From: PNNG01 sp046291695
Lineage (GTDB): Bacteria; Bacteroidota; Bacteroidia; UBA7662
Direction: 5' to 3'
Length of the DNA: 64,000 nt
NCBI GenBank assembly: GCA_046291695.1
Contig: JBKBSO010000014.1
Location: 37,975 to 101,974 of the forward strand
The position numbers and the translations under genes were made by a program. Position 1 is the first letter of the stretch; every line of letters starts with the position of its first letter. Under the pieces are notes generated by a model. The model saw only the letters and a list, made by a program, of their open reading frames with translations, did no database searches and was not told where the DNA came from. Shown here piece after piece: positions 10,301-19,752 of this stretch.

Positions 10301-13300
10301 AACCGCGGCAACCGGGTTGCTGAAGTTGGCTCCCGCAGCATCCAATAACCAGGTGTAGGTCACAGGCGCGCCATTGTTAGTAGTAGCAGCGTTCCAGCTA
10401 ATGCCTACAGGTGTAGCTGAAGCACCGGCCACTGTCAATACGGTATTGTTTGGTGGAGAAATCAGGTTAAATGGATTAACCACAGTATCGTTAGAGATAG
10501 CACCACGAATCAACGACAAGTTAAATGGAGCAGTAGCCAATATAGAATCTGTACCACTGCGTGCGCGTACTGTCCAAATGGTTTGTGCAGTGTCGCCAAG
10601 GTTAAGGTTCAAGCTAGCCAGTAAGGCATCTATGGCACCCAATTGAATGCTCACAACAGTATCCGTACCATTGTTGTTAGCAGGCAAGCTGGCCAATGGC
10701 GATGAGAAGTTACCTCCAGGAACATCCAGCAACCAAGTATAAGTAGCACCTGCTACTGAAGACTGCCAGCTGACATCTACGGTTGAAATCGCAGGCCCCG
10801 TTACCGTAAATACGGTGTTATTCGGAGGCGATAGCAAGGCAAATGGATCCAAAGAAGGTGCTGGATTTAAGTTTACTGTATAATCCTGCGTCTCACCCCA
10901 TGAATAAGTACCACATGGAGCATTGATGCTGGCGCTACCACCTTCATTCAAAACCACACGCATGCGGGTAGTACCTACCATACCTGTTACCGGCATGGTA
11001 TAACTGGCAATCAAAGGCGCACCAGCATTGGCCGCTCCTGAAGCTACTAATTCCGTTACCGGATCAAACACCAAGTCGTTGTTAAAGTCGATGTAAACCG
11101 TAGCATAAGAAGCATACGCGCTACCGCAAGTACCATAATGAACTTGGAAAGATGCATTCGTGCTGTAAGTCAACTGGAAAGCCGGCAATGCCGTATTGTC
11201 GGTATAAGTAGCACAGTTACCAGGGCCTACTGGTGATGCCACCGAATCGCCATTTACGACTACCAAACCTACACGGCTATCGGCAGTGCTGGTTGCGTTA
11301 GAAGCACAATATGCCAAAGTAGCACTTACCGGGCCGGCCCAGGGACCAGCTGTATTATTCGTAGTATCACAAATACCGCGTACATAGAAGCTGTAAGAAG
11401 CGCCAGCCGTTAAACCACTGATGACTACAGGTGAAGCCGTAGCATTTACAAGCGTACCTGCACCCTGTGTGAAGCCTACTGCTCCATACTCCACTTCAAA
11501 TGCCTGATGGGCTGCATCTGGCGTAAAGCTTACTGAAGCTGATGTAGCTCCGGCAGGATTAGCAGCCAAATTACTAACACCTACACATGAAGGAGCAGGG
11601 TTCATATTTACCAGGAAGTCCTGTGTCTCTCCATAAGAAAAGGTTCCACATGGCGCATTCAAAGATGCACTTCCGCTTTCGCGTAAAACCACACGCATAC
11701 GTACCGTACCTAAATGCTGAGCTACCGTAGGAACGTTAGCTGTAGCTATCAGCGGAGCGCCTGCCGATGAATTACCACTGGCAACCAATTCAGTTACCGG
11801 GTCAAACACCAAGTCGTTGTTAAAGTCGATATAAACCGTTGAAAAAGACGCATAATCCGTACCTCCGCAACGACCATAATGCACCTGAATAGGCGTAGGC
11901 ACACCATAAGACATTTGGAAGGGCGGCAAACTGGTGTAATCCGTATAAGTTGCACAAACAGTTGGCGGTGAAGCTACTGAGTCGTTGCCCACAACCACCA
12001 AATCAATTTTGCTATCTGCACTAATTGTTGCACCAGATGCACAGTAGTTAATTGTTACACTCACCGGACCTACCCAAGCACTGCTGAAGTTGGTTGCCGT
12101 ATCACATACCGCACGTACATAGAAGGAGTATGATTGTCCGAAGGTCAAACCACTGATGGTAGTGCCTGGCGTGCCATTCACACGTAACACCGTGCCGCTA
12201 CCTTGGGTAAAGCCTGTAGTATCGTATTCAACATCCCAAGCCGTTTCTGTTCCGTTCGACGCCCAGTTCACAGCAATTGCCGAAGATCCCGCTGGAACGC
12301 CAGCTAAACCTGATGGCGTGAAACATATGGCCGTGGCTGGAACAAACTCAATAGCTCCCATATCCGGGGTAGTGGCATTTCGTGTAGCTCCTGTAATGTC
12401 GGTCGTAATACCCGCTACCGGAATACCCAACTGGCTTACGTTTGGCGACTGTGGGGTAAGGTTGGTAACCGACACAAATACCGGATCGGCACTGATTGAA
12501 TTCGTATCAGGTGTTGCTGCCATCCAGTCGGCTATGCTCACCCGATCTGCAGCATTATGACCTACAAAATGCTGCGCAGTGGCCGCAACATGGAAGTTGT
12601 TGTTCGAAATCGTACCAAATGGGTTAGCACCGGCACTGAATATACCGAACATCTTGCCACCCACATTGCCAGGAACACCCGTTACCGATATCATATTGTT
12701 GATCACATCAATACCCGTAGAGGTCGCAGTGTGAATTAAAATACCACCATCAAATGGCGCAGACGAGGTCGTCAAACGATCATCCGATATGTTAATGGAA
12801 TTGTACACAATACGTGCGTTGTTGTGGTTCCATATGATAATACCCCAAGCATTGTTCGTACGTGTACCTGAACCATGACCTTTCAAACCCGAAATGCTGT
12901 TGTTGATGATGTCAACGTCAAGATTCGAATTGGTGCTGTTGATTACAATACCTTGGCCACCGCTGAATGAGGTTGCCGTGTACTCAATATTGCGAATGGT
13001 ATTTCCGGATACCACACCACCTGAACTGTTGCCCTCTACATGAATAGCACGCATGGTGGTTTGTGTCGTTACCATATCAGCAATCGTATTGCCCTGTATT
13101 TGATAGTTGTTGGTATGAGCAACATTAATACCGCGCAGTGTAATGGTTTCAGCTGTGTTGGTATTTCCAATCATGTTATTGCGCACAATCACGCCTGTAT
13201 TCACATTGCCGGTTACGCCTTCAACGTTAACACCACGATTAGCACGACCTAACTGGTTGTTCTCAATTAATATATTGCTGTTGCCACTGCCACCAACCTG

Positions 13301-15010
13301 AATAGCGCTCACCAGCGTGGTGCTGTTGTTTCCACCTGCACGTACATTCACATTCCGAATGGTCACATCCGACACACTATTGAAGTGTATGCCATAATGC
13401 AAAGTACCAATCGGGGTATTGTTCTCAAAACTCAGGCTGTTAACGCCTCCAATTTCACCATCGATGGTTACCCTGCTCGCCAATACATTAAATACACCTG
13501 TTCCTGATGCGGTTGGACCGGCTGAAACCGTGTAAGCACCGCCCACAGGCTTTATCGTCATCGTATAGTTACCTGTACCAACTTCTGTCCATTGGTTCAA
13601 TACCGCAGCCGTTGGCTCCGTAATATTGCTGATGACCTCAAAAGTTACATTACCACTCAAGCCCAGTACATTCACCGAGCCAAAAGCCGAATTGAAGTTA
13701 GGAAACGATCCTCCGGCACCTACTGTATAAGTACCTGAAAGCGGACCGGATACCACCCTAACCGCAGGAACACCAGAAAGTGCTGGCGTTCTGCTCACGC
13801 CACCAAGCACAAAATCTGTAATCGACAACCGCAAGGTATCTCCAATCGAAGCCCCAGCTGCAACATCATAAACTACCCAAAAATAGTTCGTGCCAGGCAT
13901 CATGAGCCTGCTGCCCGTAATACTTGTTGTTGCACCAGTCGGCGAAACAGTCGTGCCATACTGAGCAGTATCTGAGAAACTCGCATTAGTTCCTGTATAA
14001 TAAACCTTGATATTATTAATGTTTGCTAAGTTGGTGCTACCGCTGTTTAGGTTAATCGACGTAAGATCAAAAGGCGATAGGTTGCCACTTACTTCAACTT
14101 GCAAACGTGCCATTACAGCATTTGACGTAGCCGGCTGAACAGCCGCGCCTTCCTGAAGGAATGAAGCACTCGTGTACACCTGTGGAAATCCAGTAGGCGA
14201 AAAACGATATACACGACGCGTAGTTGGTGTGCTGCCGGCAAATGGCGCCAATGGACCAACCACATTAAAGGTGTTGGCCGTAGTTACCGCGGCTGCCGTA
14301 TGCGTAGCAAAATTCACATTCAAACTGGTAGCAGCTGTAGAACCCGTTGAAAAACCAGCGCGGGCAGCCGTTGAACTTCCTGCACCAAGCGACATCTCAC
14401 CATACACAAACTCCACCAAATTAGAAGTCTCGTAAAAACGAACCTGATGTGTCACATCACCTGCTGGCACCGTTGATGTATTGATGAATCGCATATTCTT
14501 AAACTCGATTACCAATACCTGGTTAGGTGAACTGCCAAACACCTTGGAATGAACTACCCCTGAGTCAGATACACCACCATTACTTAAACCAGTAACGAAA
14601 GAACCCATACGAAGGCCTGTACCTCCGCTGATGTTGTTACCGGTAGTTATGGTCGCCGCTCCCGTGGTGTTCAACCCAATCAAACCATTCGATGCTACCG
14701 CAAACGATCCGGCCTGGTCAAAAGCTGTGCCCGTAGGATAACTAAAGGCAAATCCTGCAGGCCAAGGAATGGACGTTGCGTTGGTTGCAGGCGATGTACC
14801 CGAGGCAGGTGTGCCAGGTCCCAGATGGACCGTACTTCCCGTACTCATGTCAAGAGGATTGCCATCTTTATCAAACGACAAATTCCCATTGGTCTCGGTC
14901 TGGAAAAAATATCCAGTTACCGAAATTGGCGCTTGCGCCAAGGCTCCAAACGACACTAAACTCATTAAGAAGAGCATCGTCAAAAGCCTTAAATCATAAA
15001 GCTTCTTCAT
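7373..15010 (-). CDS. Giant secreted multidomain protein with T9SS sorting domain
   Basis: A 2545-residue protein with a signal peptide (about 1-26, cleavage after A-L-A). In order: an N-terminal beta region; a parallel beta-helix with many I-x-N-N/I-x-G-N turns (about 490-840); FN3 (about 890-985); GEVED domain (about 990-1135); a second FN3 (about 1140-1233); a second GEVED (about 1237-1380); two SusE-like Ig repeats (about 1387 and 1510); a different beta region (about 1633-2085); three more SusE-like repeats (about 2088, 2213, 2335); and a C-terminal type A sorting domain (about 2462-2545, L-Y-P-N-P). It is predicted to be exported by T9SS and attached to or released from the cell surface. 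No catalytic motif was recognised, so adhesion or carbohydrate contact is only an inference. Terminator at 7321-7354; monocistronic. Confidence 0.9.
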   Translation of the reverse strand: MKKLYDLRLLTMLFLMSLVSFGALAQAPISVTGYFFQTETNGNLSFDKDGNPLDMSTGSTVHLGPGTPASGTSPATNATSIPWPAGFAFSYPTGTAFDQAGSFAVASNGLIGLNTTGAATITTGNNISGGTGLRMGSFVTGLSNGGVSDSGVVHSKVFGSSPNQVLVIEFKNMRFINTSTVPAGDVTHQVRFYETSNLVEFVYGEMSLGAGSSTAARAGFSTGSTAATSLNVNFATHTAAAVTTANTFNVVGPLAPFAGSTPTTRRVYRFSPTGFPQVYTSASFLQEGAAVQPATSNAVMARLQVEVSGNLSPFDLTSINLNSGSTNLANINNIKVYYTGTNASFSDTAQYGTTVSPTGATTSITGSRLMMPGTNYFWVVYDVAAGASIGDTLRLSITDFVLGGVSRTPALSGVPAVRVVSGPLSGTYTVGAGGSFPNFNSAFGSVNVLGLSGNVTFEVISNITEPTAAVLNQWTEVGTGNYTMTIKPVGGAYTVSAGPTASGTGVFNVLASRVTIDGEIGGVNSLSFENNTPIGTLHYGIHFNSVSDVTIRNVNVRAGGNNSTTLVSAIQVGGSGNSNILIENNQLGRANRGVNVEGVTGNVNTGVIVRNNMIGNTNTAETITLRGINVAHTNNYQIQGNTIADMVTTQTTMRAIHVEGNSSGGVVSGNTIRNIEYTATSFSGGQGIVINSTNSNLDVDIINNSISGLKGHGSGTRTNNAWGIIIWNHNNARIVYNSINISDDRLTTSSAPFDGGILIHTATSTGIDVINNMISVTGVPGNVGGKMFGIFSAGANPFGTISNNNFHVAATAQHFVGHNAADRVSIADWMAATPDTNSISADPVFVSVTNLTPQSPNVSQLGIPVAGITTDITGATRNATTPDMGAIEFVPATAICFTPSGLAGVPAGSSAIAVNWASNGTETAWDVEYDTTGFTQGSGTVLRVNGTPGTTISGLTFGQSYSFYVRAVCDTATNFSSAWVGPVSVTINYCASGATISADSKIDLVVVGNDSVASPPTVCATYTDYTSLPPFQMSYGVPTPIQVHYGRCGGTDYASFSTVYIDFNNDLVFDPVTELVASGNSSAGAPLIATANVPTVAQHLGTVRMRVVLRESGSASLNAPCGTFSYGETQDFLVNMNPAPSCVGVSNLAANPAGATSASVSFTPDAAHQAFEVEYGAVGFTQGAGTLVNATASPVVISGLTAGASYSFYVRGICDTTNNTAGPWAGPVSATLAYCASNATSTADSRVGLVVVNGDSVASPVGPGNCATYTDNTALPAFQLTYSTNASFQVHYGTCGSAYASYATVYIDFNNDLVFDPVTELVASGAANAGAPLIASYTMPVTGMVGTTRMRVVLNEGGSASINAPCGTYSWGETQDYTVNLNPAPSLDPFALLSPPNNTVFTVTGPAISTVDVSWQSSVAGATYTWLLDVPGGNFSSPLASLPANNNGTDTVVSIQLGAIDALLASLNLNLGDTAQTIWTVRARSGTDSILATAPFNLSLIRGAISNDTVVNPFNLISPPNNTVLTVAGASATPVGISWNAATTNNGAPVTYTWLLDAAGANFSNPVAAVSSGSDTTLTLNFGAIDGLLASLGLSVGDSINTIWTVRANSGTNDTLALQTFNLRLHRGAVTYPPLTVLIPAAGGGTSGLGRGPVTQNNFHRSAAVYAPAEVATQLAPGQQITHVGYQISAPAAAPVRGFMRYYMVNTNDATFTRSATWADLISSPTAMTLVYEDSLTIPNVAGVYQIPLDTAFTYTGGGLYVAYEWQITSALSTSAVYLCNTAIPGAQRNAQDNTAFPASLTGASAFRPQIVLTAPRLANDLEVVELYTMGKLPIPSGLPHTIQAIIRNNSSSPVVGRSVSLNITGANTFTASETVNLGVGASTTVNFTGYAPANLGFNNIVVSLGADNNNLNNQKTYVQETTAGTFSYADTSATNFGVGFNAGSGILAVRHTVTGTRAVERMRARINLATTAVGGRVRGVVMNSMGQIVASTPDTVLSAANLGQYLELVFDTSYIVTDNDFFVGLLQTPKTPGYFPMMYQAESPLRPSAFFTSDTTGGGLGFLGGTSNFRFIVDVVTIVPASAQDSLSAFNLIGPANNATLNITGTGGQTANVNWERSVATTGNPTTYEWLLDAPGGNFSTPIVAIPANNNGTDSVLTLTFAAIDNLLATNGVPVGGSFTGVWTVRATSATLSRLAVAPRTITLNRGTVADTLSAFNLLTPANNTSLTIQGAVTQTANITWEASTFTGPGTTSYTWLLDLPTGNFSNPLASIPTTTNSLTLTFEQIRDLLIANNIPVGITAQVKWTVRAQGGSITRSANASFNLNIVRGVTNLDSLSAFNLLSPANNATRTLENDPTQTLNFNYTISNSTFGGTVTYEFLVDEPSGDFSNPRMRVTGFSGTSATVSFQAISDSLGLTAGNSFVGKWTIRAVSGPVNRLATNVHNITFVRGVFTSVNDLNNPGALNLYPNPASLTAFLNINVPGVEAMTVKIMNAVGQEVYSQVYNTEMNGGLIELDLASLQQGMYFVRVSDGKHVGIRRLMIQR
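11061..11839 (-). repeat. DNA-level duplication inside the giant gene (FN3-GEVED unit)
   Basis: Positions 11061-11101 and 11799-11839 are nearly identical (39 of 41 bases by eye), a spacing of 738 bases or 246 codons, exactly one FN3-GEVED unit. The protein copies are also alike throughout. This indicates an internal tandem duplication. Confidence 0.8.
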
Positions 15011-15113
15011 ACAACAGATTTTAGAAAATTATTCAATGGGCAAATTGGCTATAAAATCTAATACTTACAAGCCTTTTGAAAAAAAAAATCTGCTTTCAAA
15101 CAATAAATAGCCT

Positions 15114-17942
15114 TTACACAAAAAGTGCCGTAAGACTTTCAGGAGCTTGTTTTAGCCCTTCACGTGAACCCGCATAAACCACACGTCCACCATACCTTCC
15201 TCCCTCCGGTCCAATATCAATGATGTAATCTGCTGTTCTGATTACATCCAAGTTGTGTTCTATCACCAAAACTGTATTGCCCCGATCGGCTAATGTATGC
15301 AATACTTCCAGCAATACGCGCACATCCTCAAAATGCAAACCCGTGGTGGGCTCGTCCAAAATATAAAAAGTCTTCCCGGTGTCCTTTTTCGACAATTCTG
15401 AAGCCAATTTTACCCGCTGCGCCTCTCCACCCGATAAGGTAGTGCTGGGCTGACCAAGCGTCAAGTATCCCAGGCCAACGTCTTGCAATGTTTTGATTTT
15501 GCGAAGTATATTGGGCATGTTCTCAAAAAAGGCTACCGCCTCGTCGATGCTCATGTCCAGTACGTCACTAATGGATTTGCCACGATACCTTACTTCCAAA
15601 GTTTCACGATTGTAGCGTTTGCCATTACAGCTTTCGCAATGTACCTGCACATCGGGCAGAAAATTCATCTCTATCACCCGTACCCCGGCTCCTCCACAGC
15701 TTTCACATCGGCCTCCTTTTACATTAAACGAAAACCTGCCCGGCTTGTACCCCCTAATTTTAGCCTCTGGCAATTCAGCAAATAAACTGCGGATATCCGC
15801 AAAAACCCCGGTATAGGTGCTTGGGTTCGAACGCGGCGTACGACCTATCGGACTCTGATCTATTTCAATTACCTTGTCAATATGCTCCAAACCTTCCACC
15901 TTCTCGTAAGCCAATGGCTTTTTCCGGCTGTTGTACACGTGCTGACTTAAGATGGGATAAAGCGTCTCGTTGACGAGGGTTGATTTTCCTGAACCCGACA
16001 CCCCACTCACACAAATGAACTTCCCCAATGGAAAAGCCACGTCTACCCCTTTCAGGTTATTGCCCTTTGCCCCATACAACTTAATATATACTTCCTTTTT
16101 AGGTGTGCGAATAGCATGTACGGGAATCACTTTTTCGCCGCGCAAATACGCCGCAGTCAAGGTCTGTTGATGTAAAAAGTCCGAAGGATGCCCTTTACCC
16201 ACAACCTCGCCTCCGTGCACCCCTGCTCCTGGCCCAATATCAAGCACATAATCACTCTCGCGAATCATATCCTCGTCATGTTCCACCACCAATACCGTAT
16301 TTCCGGCATCCCTGAGCTTCTTGAGCGATTCAATCAGTCGGTGATTGTCGCGCTGGTGCAAACCAATACTAGGCTCGTCGAGTATATACATTACCCCTAC
16401 CAATTGCGAACCAATCTGGGTAGCCAACCTAATCCTTTGCGATTCACCACCACTTAAGGTATGGGCTCCCCGATTCAGCGCTAAATACCCGAGCCCAATA
16501 TTTAATAAAAAAGACAAACGAACATTGATCTCCTTCAGAACTTCCGTGGCGATAAGCGCATCCTGTCCTTGAAAATACCCCTCGAGTTGCTCAAACCAAA
16601 CCGCCAGTTCCGACAACTCCATACCAGAGAGCTCAGCAATATTCTTCCCGTTTATTTTATAATGTAAGGCCTCCTGTTTCAACCTGCCTCCAGCACACAC
16701 GGGGCAGGTAGCATGCGTTACATACTGTTCAGCCCAATTTTGCATGCTGATGGAGCCTGCATCGTCTTGCTGCTTTTTCAACATATTTACCAAACCCTCA
16801 AAACGTACTTGATGATCAAACTGATCATTGAACTTACCAGCTACCTCTATCGATTCTTCGGCGCCATAAAGCAATAACGACCGGGCTTGCTCGCTCAACT
16901 GTCCTACCGGCGTAGTCAGACTAAATTTAAACTTCTTAGCCAGTGCGGCAATCAGGCGGAACGCCCAAATATCGCGGTATTCACCCAAAGGCGCCAACCC
17001 CCCGGCTGTAATGCTCAAGGCCGGATCAGGCATGATCAATGCTGGGTCAATTTCAGCAACAGTGCCCAGGCCATCGCAATATTCACATGCTCCATAGGGC
17101 GAGTTAAAACTAAAGGTATTGGGCTGGGCTTCGTCGTAGGCAACACCACTTTCAGCATCCATGAGAAACTTGCTGAAATAAGCCACATTGCCAGAATCAT
17201 GGTCGAGTACCAACATGGTGCCTTTACCCAGTTTTAGCGCCTGCTGCATCGATTGTCGTAAACGTTTATACTCCGAAGCTTCCGGAATCAAACGGTCTAC
17301 CACCAGCTCTATATCGTGCACCTTGTAACGGTCGACTTGCATCTTTGGCTGCAAATCGAGCATTTCGCCATCCACCCTGATTTTTAAAAAACCTTGCTTG
17401 CGTACCTGCTCAAATAATTCGCGATAGTGCCCCTTGCGGGCACGGATCAAGGGAGCCAACAAAGCAATCCGTTTACCGGCAAAACGCTCTTGCAGCTGGG
17501 CTTCAATCTGCTGTTCGGTAAAACGCTGCATTCTCTTGCCACTCACATAAGAGTACGCTTCGCCCACCCGGGCAAAAAGCAAACGCATAAAATCGTATAC
17601 CTCGGTAATGGTACCCACCGTTGATCGAGGATTTCTGCTCGTGGTTTTTTGTTCAATGGAAATCACCGGACTCAAGCCTTCGATCTTATCTACATCAGGC
17701 CGCTCCATATCTCCAATAAACTGCCGGGCATAGGCCGAAAAACTCTCCATATATCGCCGCTGCCCCTCTGCATATATGGTTTCGAAAGCTAGCGACGATT
17801 TACCACTCCCACTCAAACCGGTAATAACCACCAGCTTTTCGCGAGGAATAACTACATCAATATTCTTCAGATTATGCTCCCGGGCGCCAAAGACTTCTAC
17901 AAAGGTATCTGCTACAACTTCGGCTACTGTATCCTGCTTCAT
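15114..17942 (-). CDS. uvrA: Excinuclease ABC subunit UvrA
   Basis: Full-length UvrA (942 aa), the damage-recognising ATPase of nucleotide excision repair. Both ABC modules are intact: Walker A G-L-S-G-S-G-K-S-S (42-50) and G-V-S-G-S-G-K-S-T in the second half, with signatures L-S-G-G-E-S-Q-R and L-S-G-G-E-A-Q-R. Zinc-finger pairs C-E-Y-C, C-P-V-C and C-E-S-C...C-E-S-C are present. It starts 23 bases after the stop of the mltD-like gene, so DUF2480-mltD-uvrA probably form one transcript. No LexA-type box could be recognised upstream. Confidence 0.98.
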   Translation of the reverse strand: MKQDTVAEVVADTFVEVFGAREHNLKNIDVVIPREKLVVITGLSGSGKSSLAFETIYAEGQRRYMESFSAYARQFIGDMERPDVDKIEGLSPVISIEQKTTSRNPRSTVGTITEVYDFMRLLFARVGEAYSYVSGKRMQRFTEQQIEAQLQERFAGKRIALLAPLIRARKGHYRELFEQVRKQGFLKIRVDGEMLDLQPKMQVDRYKVHDIELVVDRLIPEASEYKRLRQSMQQALKLGKGTMLVLDHDSGNVAYFSKFLMDAESGVAYDEAQPNTFSFNSPYGACEYCDGLGTVAEIDPALIMPDPALSITAGGLAPLGEYRDIWAFRLIAALAKKFKFSLTTPVGQLSEQARSLLLYGAEESIEVAGKFNDQFDHQVRFEGLVNMLKKQQDDAGSISMQNWAEQYVTHATCPVCAGGRLKQEALHYKINGKNIAELSGMELSELAVWFEQLEGYFQGQDALIATEVLKEINVRLSFLLNIGLGYLALNRGAHTLSGGESQRIRLATQIGSQLVGVMYILDEPSIGLHQRDNHRLIESLKKLRDAGNTVLVVEHDEDMIRESDYVLDIGPGAGVHGGEVVGKGHPSDFLHQQTLTAAYLRGEKVIPVHAIRTPKKEVYIKLYGAKGNNLKGVDVAFPLGKFICVSGVSGSGKSTLVNETLYPILSQHVYNSRKKPLAYEKVEGLEHIDKVIEIDQSPIGRTPRSNPSTYTGVFADIRSLFAELPEAKIRGYKPGRFSFNVKGGRCESCGGAGVRVIEMNFLPDVQVHCESCNGKRYNRETLEVRYRGKSISDVLDMSIDEAVAFFENMPNILRKIKTLQDVGLGYLTLGQPSTTLSGGEAQRVKLASELSKKDTGKTFYILDEPTTGLHFEDVRVLLEVLHTLADRGNTVLVIEHNLDVIRTADYIIDIGPEGGRYGGRVVYAGSREGLKQAPESLTALFV

Positions 17943-17965
17943 GCTAAGTGCGAAACTACAAATTG

Positions 17966-19174
17966 CTAATCAGTCTCAACAGCTTTATCTCCTACAGGTT
18001 TTTGCACATGAATTTTTATCGTCTGGCCCTTGACTAATTCTGTGCTCTCCAGTTCATTCCATATCACCAAATCTACTACCCGAACCTCAAAGAGCCGGGC
18101 GATATCCCGAAGTGTTTGGCCCTTTTCAACCAAATGCACTACTTCCAAATATTCAGGCTGCATTGCTTTTTGCTCAATGGCTTCCACCTCCGGAAGTACC
18201 ATGCGATACTCACGCTTCAATTCCTTCTGTTCATCAAAAACCGAGGGGTGTGGGATTTCAATTACCCACGACTGACCAGCTTTGGGTGCAGGTAAATAGG
18301 TCTTTCTGATCCAGGGATTAAAAACTTTCAAGTGCTTATAGGTAATCCCATGCTTTTTGGCAAATGCTACCAAATCCGTTATGGCTGTATCTACCACAAC
18401 CTTATCTGTTTTTAAACCGCGGTACAAATGGGCATCCCGAAAATGATAGCCGTACTTCTTGGGGTTTTCCATGATTTCTTTTACCGCCAAAAGCCTGGGT
18501 ATATACCGCGATGTTTCATTATTCAAATACAATCCATGGTAATCTTCGAGCCCCTGCTGATTTACCTGTCGGCGTAAACCCGCCATACCCATATTGTAAG
18601 AGGCTGCAGCCAACGTCCAGCTCCCAAACTCCTTTTCTGCACGCAAAATATATTTACAAGCGGCATAAGTCGATTTAACCGGATCATAGCGCTCGTCTAC
18701 CTCATCATCTACTCGTAATCCCAACTCGATGGCTGTATTCTTCATGAGCTGCCAATAACCTACGGCACCGGCCGGACTCACCACATTACTCAAGCCGCTT
18801 TCAATCACCGACACATATTTAAAATCATCGGGAATGCCATGGGCCTTTAAGATCTCCTCAAATACCGGAAACCAGCGTGCCGCCTTTTTAAAGTGCAAAA
18901 TAGACGCCGACTGAAAATAGGTATTTACTACAATCTCCCGGTCAATGCGCTCCCTAACTTCAAAATCGAACATAGGCACCTTCTCCCCAGCAAAATACAT
19001 GTCTTCCGGAAATGGTACCGCATACACCTGATAGTTTTTCCAAAACTGCTCCAGGTATTCGCTTTCATCTGTATAACGACTTGATGTAGTGAGCTTAAAG
19101 ACCAAGCCCGCCACCATAGCCAGTAGCATACTCTGAAAAAACTTATTGCGCTTAAGCCACTCTAATTGCATCAT
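17966..19174 (-). CDS. Membrane-bound lytic transglycosylase (MltD-like) with LysM
   Basis: A 402-residue periplasmic enzyme that cleaves peptidoglycan glycan strands. An N-terminal hydrophobic segment (about 10-30) is a signal or anchor. The SLT domain (about 95-260) carries the catalytic glutamate E125 in S-V-I-E-S-G-L-S, followed by G-A-V-G-Y-W-Q-L-M and A-A-S-Y-N-M-G, all typical of family 1. A LysM domain near 345-390 (V-E-K-G-Q-T-L-R-D-I-A) binds peptidoglycan. The start directly abuts the DUF2480 stop. Confidence 0.9.
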   Translation of the reverse strand: MMQLEWLKRNKFFQSMLLAMVAGLVFKLTTSSRYTDESEYLEQFWKNYQVYAVPFPEDMYFAGEKVPMFDFEVRERIDREIVVNTYFQSASILHFKKAARWFPVFEEILKAHGIPDDFKYVSVIESGLSNVVSPAGAVGYWQLMKNTAIELGLRVDDEVDERYDPVKSTYAACKYILRAEKEFGSWTLAAASYNMGMAGLRRQVNQQGLEDYHGLYLNNETSRYIPRLLAVKEIMENPKKYGYHFRDAHLYRGLKTDKVVVDTAITDLVAFAKKHGITYKHLKVFNPWIRKTYLPAPKAGQSWVIEIPHPSVFDEQKELKREYRMVLPEVEAIEQKAMQPEYLEVVHLVEKGQTLRDIARLFEVRVVDLVIWNELESTELVKGQTIKIHVQKPVGDKAVETD

Positions 19175-19681
19175 TTACTTTTTAAAAACAGGTACAGTTG
19201 AGCAGGGTTCACCGTACATCAGCGATTTTACCAACGGCACTAGTTTATTCGTTAAACCCACATACAAAGCCGCAGGAATACTTTCATCACCGCAGCCTTT
19301 TAATATGAGCCGTCCTTCAGCATATTCCGAAAAATCGGCTCGCTCAACTGCCGCTAGTGCACGTTGCAAACGAACCTCTGCCGGAGTACCAAAATAAACC
19401 TCTGCCGACTTTTGCTGAAGATACGCATTCACTAGCATATATGCCCACATAGGTACAATGGCATCTGCCGAGCAATACAACGCAACAAGCTTGCCAGTAT
19501 AGCTAGTCCAATCATAGCCCTTAAGCTCCTCCCTAAAGGCTTTTTCGCGGAGCACCATGCCCATGAACAAAAAATCCTTTAAATCGAATCCAACAGGCTG
19601 ATATGGCCTGAGCCAATCGGCTGGGTCGAGCACTACCAGTCCGCTTTCCGCTACTTTATTTTTAATGATCAACTGTTCCAT
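19175..19681 (-). CDS. DUF2480 family protein
   Basis: This 168-residue cytosolic protein matches the DUF2480 family, which is confined mostly to Bacteroidota: N-terminal S-G-L-V-V-L-D, the F-D-L-K-D-F-L-F block, V-A-L-Y-C-S-A-D-A-I-V-P, I-L-K-G-C-G-D, and the terminal M-Y-G-E-P-C-S-T-V-P. Three conserved cysteines stand out. Function is unknown; small proteins of this family often sit near Fe-S and housekeeping loci, but nothing here proves that. It heads the apparent DUF2480-mltD-uvrA unit. Confidence 0.88.
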   Translation of the reverse strand: MEQLIIKNKVAESGLVVLDPADWLRPYQPVGFDLKDFLFMGMVLREKAFREELKGYDWTSYTGKLVALYCSADAIVPMWAYMLVNAYLQQKSAEVYFGTPAEVRLQRALAAVERADFSEYAEGRLILKGCGDESIPAALYVGLTNKLVPLVKSLMYGEPCSTVPVFKK

Positions 19682-19702
19682 AATTTCCCATAAACGAAAG
19701 AA

Positions 19703-19723
19703 CCCTTCCGGAAAACGGAAAGG
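19703..19723 (-). terminator. Possible terminator after the PPIase gene
   Basis: An imperfect stem (CCCTTCCG/CGGAAAGG) with loop GAAAA lies 30 bases after the stop of the minus-strand PPIase gene, followed on that strand by a weak T-rich stretch (GTTCTTTCGTTT). Confidence 0.45.
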
Positions 19724-19752
19724 CTCTCTAAAAAGTTTATTTCTACTTCAGC

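Noticed and set aside
12500..13560. CRISPR-like periodicity
   Set aside because: The repetition is of protein beta-helix turns in frame with the gene; there are no identical repeats with regular spacers.
8000..15000. Many plus-strand frames of 60-135 codons opposite the giant gene
   Set aside because: They mirror the low-complexity coding strand, have no recognisable domains and no promoter.
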